Shown here: positions 17,754 through 27,055 of the stretch, in pieces
Numbering within the stretch: the stretch's first letter is position 1
How the letters are laid out: every line of letters starts with the position of its first letter
DNA from: Bacteroidota bacterium
GTDB taxonomy: Bacteria; Bacteroidota; Bacteroidia; Cytophagales; Cyclobacteriaceae
DNA: 64,000 nucleotides
Direction of reading: 5' to 3'
NCBI GenBank assembly: GCA_016191555.1
Contig: JACPVX010000041.1
Location: 339,257 to 403,256, forward strand
The notes under the pieces: generated by a model
The model's input: only the letters and a program-made list of their open reading frames with translations
What the model was told of the DNA's origin: nothing
Databases searched by the model: none
Position numbers and translations under genes: made by a program

Positions 17754-18227
17754 TTACTTGATAAATCCTTTGTTCTTCAAAATGCTGTTCAAAAACTTGC
17801 GCTCGTTCTCGGTATTAAAAATTCTGAACGGAAGGTGAATGAGCTGTGCTTTGTTTACAAATAACACAAAAGCATCTTTGGTAAGTTTGGCACTCTGTAT
17901 CTGATCCCATTTCATCGGCATGCCTTCACGGGCGTTTATTTTCATGATAATCTGCTGGCTGGTGATCTCATACGAGAATCGTTCAAACAGCATCTTACCC
18001 TGCTCGAGTTGCGTAACTCCGTAAAATTGTATCCACCAAAACAAAAGATACAAACCCGCTCCTACAAAAGCCGCGATAAACCACCAAATGCTGGCAATCC
18101 ACAAATAGCAAAGGCAAATGGCCAACACAATCAAACTCACCCACCATTGCTGCATTAAAATATTGCGCAAGGCCATACGGATGTAATCACTCTTCTCTAA
18201 TCTGTAATTTTTTGTCTTTACAATCAT
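17754..18227 (-). CDS. YcxB-like membrane protein
   Basis: A 157-residue protein starting at ATG 18227; an upstream in-frame TTG at 18251 is less likely. Two adjacent membrane helices (MQQWWVSLIVLAICLCYLWI and a second rich in W/F) are followed by a soluble domain with YEITSQQIIMKINAREGMPM and KDAFVLFVNKAQLIHLPFRI. This order is the usual layout of YcxB-like proteins, where the C-terminal part has a PH-like fold. Function unknown. It lies downstream of nadC after 93 bases. Confidence 0.72.
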   Translation of the reverse strand: MIVKTKNYRLEKSDYIRMALRNILMQQWWVSLIVLAICLCYLWIASIWWFIAAFVGAGLYLLFWWIQFYGVTQLEQGKMLFERFSYEITSQQIIMKINAREGMPMKWDQIQSAKLTKDAFVLFVNKAQLIHLPFRIFNTENERKFLNSILKNKGFIK

Positions 18228-18320
18228 AAACTTACCTGAATGGGACGGCAAAAATAATCCAGTTTTGCCGGATTTGCAGTGTGGGCCGAAAATTACTTTT
18301 AATGTGGTTTTTGGGGTCGC

Positions 18321-19178
18321 TTACCGTGATTTTAAACTCAAATCAAGACTTTTGACTGAGTGTGTCAAGGCCCCAACAGAAATATAGTCTACTCCGGTTT
18401 CAGCCACATGGCGTAACGTAGCTTCTGTGATTCCACCGCTGGCCTCGGTTTTGTATTTGCCTCCAACCATATTCACAGCTTGCTTCATATCTGCCACGCT
18501 CATGTTGTCTAGCATAATGATTTGGATACCTCCCACCTCCAGCACTTCTTTCACTTCGGCCAGATTACGTGTCTCAACTTCGATGGAAAGCGGTTTACCT
18601 ATTTTTTGAAGATACGCTTTGGTACTTTCAATGGCCGCTCGAATACCTCCCGCCATATCGACATGATTATCTTTTAGCATCACCATGTCATACAAGGCAA
18701 AGCGATGATTTTGACCTCCGCCAATCCACACGGCCCATTTTTCCATGAGCCGAAAATTTGGTGTGGTTTTGCGGGTATCGAGCAACCGAGCTTGCGTGCC
18801 TTCGATCAATTGGCACAATTGGTGCGTATAGGTAGCAATGCCACTCATGCGTTGCATGCAGTTCAGCACCAGTCGCTCGGCCGATAAAATGGATCGTGCC
18901 GGACCGGTCACTTCAAACGCTATCTCACCTTTGCGAATGGCATCGCCATCTTTCTTAAAGTAAGTTGTCTTCAATGCAGGATCAACCTGATAAAATATTT
19001 TCTCTGACAATTCCAGACCGGCTATGATGCCGTTGTCTTTGATCAGCAACTGAGCTTTGCGATTGGTAGAAGCCGGAATAGCTCCAATAGAAGAGTGATC
19101 TCCCTCGCCAATATCTTCTTGCAGAGCCAACTGGATAAATGTTGCAATGGCCTGCTCGGTCAAGTAGGCGGGCCGCAT
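18321..19178 (-). CDS. nadC: Nicotinate-nucleotide pyrophosphorylase (carboxylating)
   Basis: A 285-residue enzyme, the standard size, that converts quinolinate and PRPP to nicotinate mononucleotide in de novo NAD synthesis. The diagnostic quinolinate-binding stretch LLDTRKTTPNFRLMEKWAVW is present, with the GGGQNHR motif and lysine of MVMLKDNH just after. The C-terminal MLDNMSVADM and EASGGI segments bind phosphate. The start codon overlaps the stop of the DUF4783 gene by one base, so the two are co-transcribed. No nadA or nadB lies in the window. Confidence 0.96.
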   Translation of the reverse strand: MRPAYLTEQAIATFIQLALQEDIGEGDHSSIGAIPASTNRKAQLLIKDNGIIAGLELSEKIFYQVDPALKTTYFKKDGDAIRKGEIAFEVTGPARSILSAERLVLNCMQRMSGIATYTHQLCQLIEGTQARLLDTRKTTPNFRLMEKWAVWIGGGQNHRFALYDMVMLKDNHVDMAGGIRAAIESTKAYLQKIGKPLSIEVETRNLAEVKEVLEVGGIQIIMLDNMSVADMKQAVNMVGGKYKTEASGGITEATLRHVAETGVDYISVGALTHSVKSLDLSLKSR

Positions 19179-19570
19179 TACTCTTTGATGAAGCTGATTT
19201 CGTGCACGAAGTATTTCTTTTCCGATTCTTTCACGCGCATCAGCACACTGTAGCTGCTGCCACCGCTTGTGTATTTACAAATGGCAAACTTCAGCCCGCT
19301 GGGCGATGAGCCTGTGTGAACAATCGAAAAATCGGCCACGGGGTGTTTCTTGAAAAAATCAGCCAGCACAAACTCAGCCTGCGCCTTGCTGTAATTATTG
19401 ACATCGCCTTCGATGTTGATATCAACCGATTGATTGAAATATTTGACAGCTTCTTTCGCATTATTGGTCTTAATAGCATCTTTTACAGGAGCAAAAATTT
19501 CAGCTTGCGCCATCACGCCTCCGTAACCAAAAGCCAGAATAACTACTGCAATCCACTTATAAGTTCTCAT
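19178..19570 (-). CDS. DUF4783 domain-containing exported protein
   Basis: Starting at ATG 19570 gives 130 residues with a signal peptide (MRTYKWIAVVILAFGYGGVMAQ); the longer frame to 19654 adds a non-signal extension. The mature protein (EIFAPVKDAIKTNNAKEAVK, VLADFFKKHPVADFSIVHTG) is a small cystatin/NTF2-like alpha-beta fold typical of DUF4783, which Bacteroidota often encode just before nadC. This gene order is found here with a one-base overlap. The role is unknown. Confidence 0.85.
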   Translation of the reverse strand: MRTYKWIAVVILAFGYGGVMAQAEIFAPVKDAIKTNNAKEAVKYFNQSVDINIEGDVNNYSKAQAEFVLADFFKKHPVADFSIVHTGSSPSGLKFAICKYTSGGSSYSVLMRVKESEKKYFVHEISFIKE

Positions 19571-19681
19571 AGGATGTAAGGTAACGCCAAAAGTATGCCA
19601 TAATCGTGTTTTGTGAAAAGATTTTCCGGTCAATTTAACCGAACAAGCGTTCAAGATTATCCATATAGTCAGTTGGCACGA

Positions 19682-19718
19682 TTTTGCACATCTATTATCG
19701 CGAATGAGCCTATATTTG
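19682..19718 (+). promoter_or_regulatory. Candidate promoter of the gpmI operon
   Basis: A TTTTG at 19682-19686 and a TATATTTG (TAnnTTTG) at 19711-19718 stand 24 bases apart, slightly longer than the usual 17-23. The -7 box lies 20 bases ahead of ATG 19738. The fit is good for the second box and fair for the first. Confidence 0.4.
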
Positions 19719-19737
19719 AGGCTTATTTCAAAAAGCT

Positions 19738-21273
19738 ATGAACAAGAAAGTGCTATTAATGATTTTAGACGGATGGGGCATTGCTAAAAACTTAAAAGTT
19801 TCTGCCATTGACCACGCACAAACGCCCTATATCAATTCTTTATACCAAAAATATCCACATAGTAAGTTAGAAGCCTCCGGTTTGGCGGTAGGATTACCTG
19901 CCGGGCAAATGGGCAACTCCGAAGTGGGCCACATGAACATCGGGGCTGGCCGCGTGGTGTACCAAGATCTGGTACGTATCAACAAGGCTGTAGAAGAAAA
20001 GGAATTAGATCAGAATCCTGTTTTGCTGGAAGCATTCAAGTACGCCAAAGAAAATAATAAATCTGTTCACTTCATTGGTCTGGTAAGCGATGGCGGTGTT
20101 CACTCCCACATCGAGCACCTTAAAGCACTCTGCACCATTGCCAAAAATGAAAAGGTATCAAATTTATTCATTCACGCTTTTACCGATGGTCGTGATACCG
20201 ATCCAAAAGGTGGCTATCACTACTTAACCGACTTACAAAATCACTTAGCAAAGACAACTGGAAAGCTCGCGAGTATTGTGGGTCGCTATTATGCCATGGA
20301 TCGCGACAAACGCTGGGAGCGCGTGAAGCTAGCATACGACCTGATGGTAAAAGGCGAAGGCGAAGGCGAAAAATCTACAGACATGCTTGCCTCACTTAAG
20401 AAATCATACGATGCAGATGTAACCGATGAATTCGTCAAGCCCATTGTGGCAGTTGATGCTTCAGACAAACCAATCGCCACTATTCAGCCTGGCGATGTGG
20501 TTTTGTGCTTTAACTTTAGAACAGACCGCGGCCGCGAAATCACGATGGCACTCACGCAGCAAGATTTTCCCGAGCAGGGAATGAAAAAATTGCCGCTGTA
20601 TTATTTAACGCTGACGAACTATGACGACTCGTTTCAGAATGTCAAAGTGATGTTCGATAAAGATAATCTGGAGAATACCTTGGGGGAGATTGTCTCAAAA
20701 GCTGGCAAGAAGCAAATCCGCATTGCGGAAACTGAAAAATATCCACACGTAACTTTCTTTTTCTCCGGTGGTCGCGAAGAAGCTTTCGAAGGTGAGTCAA
20801 GAATTATGTGTCCATCGCCAAAAGTGGCCACCTACGACCTGAAGCCGGAGATGAGAGCCAACGATATCAAAGACAAAATCATTCCGGAGCTTGAAAAAGG
20901 TTCTGCCGATTTTATCTGTTTGAACTTTGCCAATCCGGATATGGTGGGTCATACTGGTGTTTTTTCAGCAGCCGTAAAGGCGGTTGAAACGGTAGATAAA
21001 TGCAACGAAGCCGTAACCGAAGTAGCGCGCAAACATGGCTATGCTGTCATCATCATTGCTGACCATGGCAATGCCGATATCATGGTGAATGAAGATGGCT
21101 CACCCAATACCGCTCACACTACCAATCTGGTTCCATGTATTTTAGTAGATGATTCGAAAACCTATTCGAAAATAAAGGACGGCAAGCTGGGCGATCTGGC
21201 TCCGACTATTCTGACACTAATGGGTATCGCTATTCCGAAAGAAATGACAGGCACCGTTTTAGTTGAAAAATAA
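19738..21273 (+). CDS. gpmI: 2,3-bisphosphoglycerate-independent phosphoglycerate mutase
   Basis: A 511-residue, full-length metalloenzyme of the alkaline-phosphatase superfamily that interconverts 3- and 2-phosphoglycerate in glycolysis. The first metal aspartate is D11 (LMILDGWGI) and the phosphorylated serine is S61 in GNSEVGHMNIGAGR. The later metal ligands are in NFANPDMVGHTG and ADHGNADIM. It heads an operon with a lipoprotein, an ABC exporter and a Fur regulator, each separated by only three bases. The metal dependence (usually manganese) makes a link with the Fur-type gene conceivable, but that is inference. Confidence 0.97.
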   Translation: MNKKVLLMILDGWGIAKNLKVSAIDHAQTPYINSLYQKYPHSKLEASGLAVGLPAGQMGNSEVGHMNIGAGRVVYQDLVRINKAVEEKELDQNPVLLEAFKYAKENNKSVHFIGLVSDGGVHSHIEHLKALCTIAKNEKVSNLFIHAFTDGRDTDPKGGYHYLTDLQNHLAKTTGKLASIVGRYYAMDRDKRWERVKLAYDLMVKGEGEGEKSTDMLASLKKSYDADVTDEFVKPIVAVDASDKPIATIQPGDVVLCFNFRTDRGREITMALTQQDFPEQGMKKLPLYYLTLTNYDDSFQNVKVMFDKDNLENTLGEIVSKAGKKQIRIAETEKYPHVTFFFSGGREEAFEGESRIMCPSPKVATYDLKPEMRANDIKDKIIPELEKGSADFICLNFANPDMVGHTGVFSAAVKAVETVDKCNEAVTEVARKHGYAVIIIADHGNADIMVNEDGSPNTAHTTNLVPCILVDDSKTYSKIKDGKLGDLAPTILTLMGIAIPKEMTGTVLVEK

Positions 21274-21276
21274 AGC

Positions 21277-21861
21277 ATGAAGCCACAATTTCTGCTAGTT
21301 TGTTTTCCGCTGATTTGGTTCTTAGGTTCTTGCACGCAGTCTAAACGGGTTTACGAGAAACCGTACTTTGATTTTGACAGTCTCATTCACACGCAAGTGA
21401 AGGCCAGAGCGGTTCAACAAAAAACGATATTCAAAGTCGCAACCATCAACAGCCAAAAAGATTCAAGCTCTTTTAAAGCCGACAGTGCTTTGTTGGCACA
21501 TGAGTGGGATGTTTTCTTACAATTGGATGTGATCAACAAGCCGATGTATAAAAACAATTATGAAATTACAGAGCAGGCGGATGACAAGAGTAATCTTACC
21601 GTGCGCAGCTACCAATCTAAAATCCCATCCCAGGTGCCCTATGTGCAATTCTACTATCATGGTTCGTTTGCTAACTTAAAGCGAATTGAATCAAAGTATG
21701 TAGAGAAAAATGTACTAAACGACATTACTCGTCATCTGACATTGACATTCGATGAAGAGCAAGGCAAACCTTTTATTCAGAAATATTCTATCACCGGTGG
21801 TCAAAAAATGATTTTTACTGACACCGTACAATTTTCCGTTCAAGGAAGCATCTCTCACTAA
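21277..21861 (+). CDS. Uncharacterised lipoprotein in the gpmI operon
   Basis: A 194-residue protein with a lipoprotein signal (MKPQFLLVCFPLIWFLGSC, cysteine at the lipobox end). The mature part is an all-beta-like domain beginning with a conserved KPYFDFDSLIHTQV segment and ending FTDTVQFSVQGSISH. I do not recognise a named family, though similar proteins commonly stand between gpmI and an ABC transporter or alone in Cytophagales. It begins three bases after the gpmI stop and ends three bases before the ABC gene, so it is surely co-transcribed. Confidence 0.72.
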   Translation: MKPQFLLVCFPLIWFLGSCTQSKRVYEKPYFDFDSLIHTQVKARAVQQKTIFKVATINSQKDSSSFKADSALLAHEWDVFLQLDVINKPMYKNNYEITEQADDKSNLTVRSYQSKIPSQVPYVQFYYHGSFANLKRIESKYVEKNVLNDITRHLTLTFDEEQGKPFIQKYSITGGQKMIFTDTVQFSVQGSISH

Positions 21862-21864
21862 CCA

Positions 21865-23652
21865 ATGGCGAAACGTTTTAAAGAAGAAGAAGGCGAAAAG
21901 AAAAAATTAGATAAGGAAGGGATTCGAAAATTGCTTGGCATTTTTCGCTTTGTATTACCTTATCGCAAAACATTTGCGCTCGGTTTAGTGGCATTAGCTC
22001 TTTCCAGTGGCACGTTGCTTTCGTTTCCCTTTTTTGCTGGTAAGTTGCTGGATGTAGCTCAAGGGAAAAATGATTTTGTGCTAACAAGCATAAATCAGAT
22101 CGCTCTCGCATTAATTGGAATTCTGGCCATTCAAAGTGTCTTTTCGTTTTTGCGAGTTTACACCTTCACGATTGTGAGTGAGCGTTCGTTATCTGACTTA
22201 CGTCATGCGGTTTATTCTAAAATGGTGTGGCTGCCAATGTCATTCTTTGATAGCCGCAGAGTTGGCGAACTCACCAGTCGGCTCACTTCTGATGTAGGTA
22301 CCCTGTATGATACTTTCACTTTCACGTTGGCAGAACTGCTACGACAAATACTAGTTCTGTTAATTGGCATTCCACTCATATTCATACTCACCCCCAAGCT
22401 TACCATTTTTATGCTGCTCACCTTCCCTGTGCTGGTGGTGGCGGCTCTTTTCTTTGGCAAGTTCATTCGCAAACTTTCTAAAAAAACACAAGATCAATTG
22501 GCGACTGCCAATGTAATCGTAGAAGAAACGTTGCAATCCATAGCCGTTGTAAAATCCTTTACGAACGAAGTTTTCGAGACAATTCGCTACAAGAAGTCAT
22601 TGAATGAAGTGGTGACCACGGCTATTCATGCATCGAAATACAGAGGTTTATTTATATCCTTCACCATTTTAGCATTGTTCGGTGGCATTGTGGCTGTCGC
22701 TTGGTATGGTGCACTTCTTTTGCAAAAAGGAGATTTACTGGTGGGTCAATTGTTTTCCTTCATTCTGTATACTTCATTTATTGGTGGATCTATTGCTGGC
22801 TTGGGCGATATTGTTAGTTCACTGCAGCGAGCCGTTGGCGCATCTGAGCGCGTACTGGAAATCTTAGATCAAACGGATGAAGCCATTGCCTCTGAAGGCA
22901 AATTAAAACTCCAGGGAAAAGTTGCTTTCAAAGATGTATCCTTCAATTATCCAACTCGCAGTGATTTTCAGGTTTTAAAATCCATTAGCCTACAAATAAA
23001 TCCCGGTGAGAAAATTGCCTTGGTGGGGCCAAGCGGGGCGGGTAAGTCAACCATCGTTCAACTGCTGATGCGCTTTTATCCGCTTTCTACCGGCGGCATC
23101 GAAGTAGATGATCAAATGATTTCAGATTATAATCTCACCGATTACAGAAGCAACATTGGCATTGTGCCACAAGAAGTGATTTTGTTTGGTGGCACCATTC
23201 GTGAAAACATAGCCTACGGAAAAGCCAATGCTACTGCGGAAGAAATCGAAGCGGCCGCGCGCAAAGCAAATGCCTGGGAGTTCATCGAAAGCTTTCCTGA
23301 AAAGATGGAGACATTGGTAGGAGATCGGGGCGTGAAACTTTCCGGTGGGCAAAAGCAACGGGTGGCCATTGCCCGAGCTATTTTAAAAGATCCGTCTATT
23401 CTGATTTTAGATGAAGCTACCAGTTCCCTCGATGCCAAATCGGAAAGCCTGGTGCAAGAGGCTTTGGAAAAACTGATGGAGAACCGGACGACTATCGTAA
23501 TCGCCCACAGGCTAAGCACGATCCGCTCAGTCGATAAAATTTTCGTTATTAAGGATGGGCAAATTGCCGAATCCGGTAGCCACACAGAGCTATCGCAGCG
23601 CGACAATGGTATTTATCGTAATTTGCTGGAGTTACAGCTAGAGAACAGCTAA
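21865..23652 (+). CDS. ABC exporter, fused membrane and ATPase domains (MsbA-like)
   Basis: A 595-residue half-transporter of the type IV exporter fold. Six membrane helices occupy residues about 30-320. The nucleotide domain shows Walker A GPSGAGKST at about residue 388, the Q-loop VPQEVILFGG, signature LSGGQKQR at about 492, Walker B ILILDEAT at about 511 and the H-loop IVIAHRLST. It works as a homodimer exporting lipids, drugs or peptides. The sequence resembles MsbA and multidrug exporters, but the substrate cannot be fixed. It is third in the gpmI operon and just before the Fur-like gene. Confidence 0.95.
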   Translation: MAKRFKEEEGEKKKLDKEGIRKLLGIFRFVLPYRKTFALGLVALALSSGTLLSFPFFAGKLLDVAQGKNDFVLTSINQIALALIGILAIQSVFSFLRVYTFTIVSERSLSDLRHAVYSKMVWLPMSFFDSRRVGELTSRLTSDVGTLYDTFTFTLAELLRQILVLLIGIPLIFILTPKLTIFMLLTFPVLVVAALFFGKFIRKLSKKTQDQLATANVIVEETLQSIAVVKSFTNEVFETIRYKKSLNEVVTTAIHASKYRGLFISFTILALFGGIVAVAWYGALLLQKGDLLVGQLFSFILYTSFIGGSIAGLGDIVSSLQRAVGASERVLEILDQTDEAIASEGKLKLQGKVAFKDVSFNYPTRSDFQVLKSISLQINPGEKIALVGPSGAGKSTIVQLLMRFYPLSTGGIEVDDQMISDYNLTDYRSNIGIVPQEVILFGGTIRENIAYGKANATAEEIEAAARKANAWEFIESFPEKMETLVGDRGVKLSGGQKQRVAIARAILKDPSILILDEATSSLDAKSESLVQEALEKLMENRTTIVIAHRLSTIRSVDKIFVIKDGQIAESGSHTELSQRDNGIYRNLLELQLENS

Positions 23653-23655
23653 CCG

Positions 23656-24069
23656 ATGAAAGGAGAAGGCGAAATACTAAAGGATTTTGATTTGCGTCAA
23701 ACCACCAGCCGCTCGGCCATTCTGAAGTTATTCCTAAAAAAACCATTTGCTCTATCCTACACCGACATTGAACGAGAAATCGCTGATGTATTTGACCGGG
23801 TAACGGTTTATCGCACACTGAAGACGTTTGTAGACAAAGGTGTGGTACATAAAGTTTTAGATGACGGGGGTTCGTTAAAGTATGCCCTATGCAGCGACTT
23901 GTGCACTCATGCCCACCACCAACACGAACATGTTCATTTTAAATGTATTGTTTGTGGTCAAACCAGTTGCCTTCAGGAGGTAAGTATACCATTGGTAGCT
24001 CTACCTGTCGGATACGAGGCGCGTGAAATCAATCTTTTGATTCAGGGTAAGTGCCAAAATTGCCACTAA
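23656..24069 (+). CDS. Fur family transcriptional regulator
   Basis: A 137-residue metal-responsive repressor. The N-terminal winged helix contains TTSRSAILKLFLKKPFALSY and the recognition helix FDRVTVYRTLKTFVDKGVV. The dimerisation domain has a histidine-rich metal site, HAHHQHEHVHFKC, with a CIVC pair and the C-terminal CQNC pair forming the structural zinc site. Sequence features do not tell iron, zinc, manganese and peroxide sensing apart; the histidine cluster would fit zinc or iron. It is the last gene of the gpmI operon. It is followed by 158 non-coding bases ahead of terC in which I see no clear riboswitch. Confidence 0.93.
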   Translation: MKGEGEILKDFDLRQTTSRSAILKLFLKKPFALSYTDIEREIADVFDRVTVYRTLKTFVDKGVVHKVLDDGGSLKYALCSDLCTHAHHQHEHVHFKCIVCGQTSCLQEVSIPLVALPVGYEAREINLLIQGKCQNCH

Positions 24070-24227
24070 TTCGATGAATTGGAGGTTTCCTTTTGTCTTA
24101 AAGCGCCATCTAATCGCACGCGTAAGTTTTTTGTGTAAAATATATTCGTAGATTTGAAAATTGTTATAGCTATCCGCAGACCAAATGCACTACTTTTCCC
24201 TGACCTTCTAACCAGTAATATCGGGTG

Positions 24228-25223
24228 ATGCTCCTCTTCTCTCTGTTTCGAAATCAAAGTCAAGAAGAAACCATACTTTTTGGTGTATTCTCGGTTGTTA
24301 TCTTTGTTTTTTTATTGGTCGACCTGGGGGTCTTCAATAAATCAGCTCATAAAATAACCACAAAATCAGCTCTGTACCAGTCCATCTTTTGGGTGCTGGT
24401 AAGCACCGTATTTGGATACTTGGTTTACCTGTACGATCCCGGAAAGGGCGATGCAATGGTGGAGTACTTCTCTGCCTATCTTACAGAATATGCTCTTTCG
24501 GTAGATAACATTTTTGTCATCCTGCTGATTTTGAAATACTTCTCTGTAAAAGAGGAATATTATCATAAAATATTATTCTGGGGTATCCTAGGTGCTGTTG
24601 TTTTCCGAGGTGTATTCATCTTTGTTGGGGCCTACTTCATTGCAAAGTGGCATTTTATTCTGTACATCTTTGGTGTGTTTTTACTCTATTCAGGTATCAA
24701 AATATATTTTGAAGACAGCGATGAAAAAATCGATCCTGAAAAGAATCCGATCTTAAAACTTTGCCGCAAATATCTGCCCATTACCAATGACGAAATGGGT
24801 GGTAAATTCATGGCCAAAGTAAACGGGAAATGGATGTTTACTCCTCTTTTTCTGATCATCGTTTTAATTGAGACTACGGATTTGATTTTTGCCGTTGACT
24901 CTATCCCTGCCGCTTTTGCAATCACCCAAAACGAGTTCCTGATTTACACTTCAAATATCTTTGCTGTTTTGGGATTACGCGCCATGTTCTTTTTGCTTTC
25001 CGGGATTATCGACAAGTTTTACCTATTGCAAAAAGGGCTTAGCATTATTCTGTTCTTCATCGGTGCGAAGATGTTGCTAGAGATCGTGCATTATGAAATT
25101 GCTCCACAGCTTTCGTTTGCGGTCATCATCGTAACGCTTACGTTCTCCATTGTACTCTCCGTGATCGTCCCTCAAAAGCTAGAAGGGAATGCGGATGAAG
25201 ATGATTCTAAAACGAAAGAATAG
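24228..25223 (+). CDS. TerC family integral membrane protein
   Basis: A 331-residue membrane protein with about nine helices and both TerC signatures: LSVDNIFVILLILKYF in the first half and ETTDLIFAVDSIPAAFAI in the second, whose acidic residues line the membrane core. Family members such as Alx and MntP-like exporters move manganese or are tied to tellurite resistance and metal loading of secreted enzymes. The start is either ATG 24228 or the adjacent GTG at 24225. The leader of 155 bases lacks a recognisable yybP-ykoY element. A LETM1/TerB-like gene is convergent on the other side. Confidence 0.92.
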   Translation: MLLFSLFRNQSQEETILFGVFSVVIFVFLLVDLGVFNKSAHKITTKSALYQSIFWVLVSTVFGYLVYLYDPGKGDAMVEYFSAYLTEYALSVDNIFVILLILKYFSVKEEYYHKILFWGILGAVVFRGVFIFVGAYFIAKWHFILYIFGVFLLYSGIKIYFEDSDEKIDPEKNPILKLCRKYLPITNDEMGGKFMAKVNGKWMFTPLFLIIVLIETTDLIFAVDSIPAAFAITQNEFLIYTSNIFAVLGLRAMFFLLSGIIDKFYLLQKGLSIILFFIGAKMLLEIVHYEIAPQLSFAVIIVTLTFSIVLSVIVPQKLEGNADEDDSKTKE

Positions 25224-25234
25224 TTAAACAAAAA

Positions 25235-26497
25235 TTAGCCTATTTCTGCAAAGAAGTCGGCCGGAAGTATCTTTAGCAGAACTGGCAGCGTAAGAAATCG
25301 CTGTGGCAATGAAATAATCACAAACGTAGGAATCGTCTTTAAGGCTGCAATCAGCAGTTCCTGCATTCTTTTCTTCTCTGCTGTACTCAGTTCATTAGAC
25401 TTCGCTGCCCGTAATAAGCGCATCAACTCGCTGTTTTGCTGCACTTCCTTCAATAACCTGTTTTTATTGCTGGCCGTAACGTCAGACATACGTTTGATGA
25501 AACGTTCGCTTACCTGATCATAATCTTGTCTATTTTGCAGGGTATCTAGGTGATCCCAATGCTCTAACACAAACCCTTCAATAGCAATCATGCTATTTTC
25601 AAGATCGTCTGGCGAAAAACCCATATACGTGCAGAGGCGGTTGAGGAAGCTTTGCTCATTGCCTTCTACCCGCTTATCGGCCCAAATAGTGAGGATGGCC
25701 ATCTCCAAAAAATACTTCTTTAATATCCACGAGTTGTTCGTAGGTAGATTAATTTCCTCCACGGAAATACCTCTTTCAAAAATATCAAGCGCCTCTTTTT
25801 TCTTTTCTGACGATAGATTTGCACTAATCAAAAAGTAATCAAGCAATTTACGCTCTTCAAATTCGAGTGACTGGTTGGCGTGTGCTGCCGCTGCAATTAC
25901 TTTAATTACGGAAAAGCGTAGTTCTTCGCGCTCGTACTTAAAGAAGTCAGAAACAATTTTATCTGCGTTGGTATGAATCCACTGGCCAAAAATAAAGATG
26001 TCGAGAAAAAGGAGGCTATTGTGAAAGAAGTGCACCCAGAAATTCTGACTATGCTTAATCGTTAATTCAATTCGCTTATCCAGAATCTTCTCAGCCAATT
26101 CATAGGGGGACTTTTTTCTTCCAAAAAGTGTCTTTGATGGAGTCGCTAATTCCGGAAATACGTTGTTGTAGAAGTTGCCGATGCTTTCTAATGTCTTTTC
26201 AATGACTTCAAATAGCTCTTCAGCGGTCTTAATTCTTTTATCATAGAAAAGAAGCGAGCTGCTAATTAAGCTTTCGGCCAATAGGATTTTGATTTTATCT
26301 TTTTCGCTCCATTGTGCAGACTCCGGATGTTGAAGTGAATCAACGGCTTGCCCATACATGAGGCCGGTTGGCTGGATAACACGATAGAGAGACTGCTCTG
26401 GGTGCGAAGCCTTCTTACTTTCATTCGATAACTCGCGCAGCAAATCTTGGCGGAAATCGATGTATGCTTTTAACCAACCTTTTTCGCTTGGTCTCAT
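25235..26497 (-). CDS. LETM1-related protein with central TerB-like domain
   Basis: A 420-residue, mainly helical protein. The middle (about residues 195-300) resembles a TerB tellurite-resistance fold, with two repeated acidic helices (AHANQSLEFEERKLLDYFLI and WADKRVEGNEQSFLNRL). The last fifty residues (KRMQELLIAALKTIPTFVII...FLTLPVLLKIL) match the LETM1-like end found in a Bacteroidota protein sometimes annotated as LETM1-related and biofilm-associated. No signal peptide is present. It is downstream of purE after 45 bases and convergent with terC 11 bases away. The domain reading is by eye and the function is unknown. Confidence 0.7.
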   Translation of the reverse strand: MRPSEKGWLKAYIDFRQDLLRELSNESKKASHPEQSLYRVIQPTGLMYGQAVDSLQHPESAQWSEKDKIKILLAESLISSSLLFYDKRIKTAEELFEVIEKTLESIGNFYNNVFPELATPSKTLFGRKKSPYELAEKILDKRIELTIKHSQNFWVHFFHNSLLFLDIFIFGQWIHTNADKIVSDFFKYEREELRFSVIKVIAAAAHANQSLEFEERKLLDYFLISANLSSEKKKEALDIFERGISVEEINLPTNNSWILKKYFLEMAILTIWADKRVEGNEQSFLNRLCTYMGFSPDDLENSMIAIEGFVLEHWDHLDTLQNRQDYDQVSERFIKRMSDVTASNKNRLLKEVQQNSELMRLLRAAKSNELSTAEKKRMQELLIAALKTIPTFVIISLPQRFLTLPVLLKILPADFFAEIG

Positions 26498-26542
26498 AAA
26501 TTTAATATCTCTTCAAGATACTAACTTTTTGCAGAAACATCT

Positions 26543-27055
26543 TTATTGAATTTCCTTCCAGCCCTTTTTTTCAATAAATCGAAAAGACTCCTCTACCTTT
26601 TTACGGAGTTGCACTTTGAACCGGTCCAGTTTTTTGGCTACGGTCTTATCGCTGGTAGCAATAATCTGTGCACCCAGAATTCCGGCATTCTTAGCGCCAT
26701 TAAGCGCCACCGTTGCCACGGGAACCCCAGCTGGCATTTGTAAAATAGACAGAACCGAATCCCATCCATCGATTGAATTCGAGGATTTTATCGGCACGCC
26801 TATTACGGGCAATGAGGTGAGCGAAGCTACCATCCCTGGTAGATGAGCGGCTCCTCCGGCACCTGCAATAACTACTTTTAAACCCCTGCTTTTCGCGGAT
26901 GAGGCATAAGCTACCATTCGTTCAGGCGTGCGATGAGCCGACACCACCGTCAGTTCAAAAGGGATTTCCATCTCCTCTAAAAATTCAGCTGCTTCACGCA
27001 TTACTTTTAAATCAGACTGGCTACCCATGATAATGCCGACTACTGGTTTGCTCAT
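26543..27055 (-). CDS. purE: N5-carboxyaminoimidazole ribonucleotide mutase
   Basis: A 170-residue class I PurE that turns N5-CAIR into CAIR in purine synthesis. The N-terminal [14 protein letters not shown] binds phosphate, [11 protein letters not shown] holds the active-site histidine loop, and [12 protein letters not shown] plus [15 protein letters not shown] complete the site. The start overlaps the purK stop by four bases, so purK and purE are translated together. The order purK then purE on the minus strand is normal. Confidence 0.97.
   Translation of the reverse strand: MSKPVVGIIMGSQSDLKVMREAAEFLEEMEIPFELTVVSAHRTPERMVAYASSAKSRGLKVVIAGAGGAAHLPGMVASLTSLPVIGVPIKSSNSIDGWDSVLSILQMPAGVPVATVALNGAKNAGILGAQIIATSDKTVAKKLDRFKVQLRKKVEESFRFIEKKGWKEIQ

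Noticed and set aside
24070..24227. Possible manganese riboswitch (yybP-ykoY) before terC
   Set aside because: TerC-family genes often have one, but the 158 bases show no matching conserved core or strong paired stems by eye.
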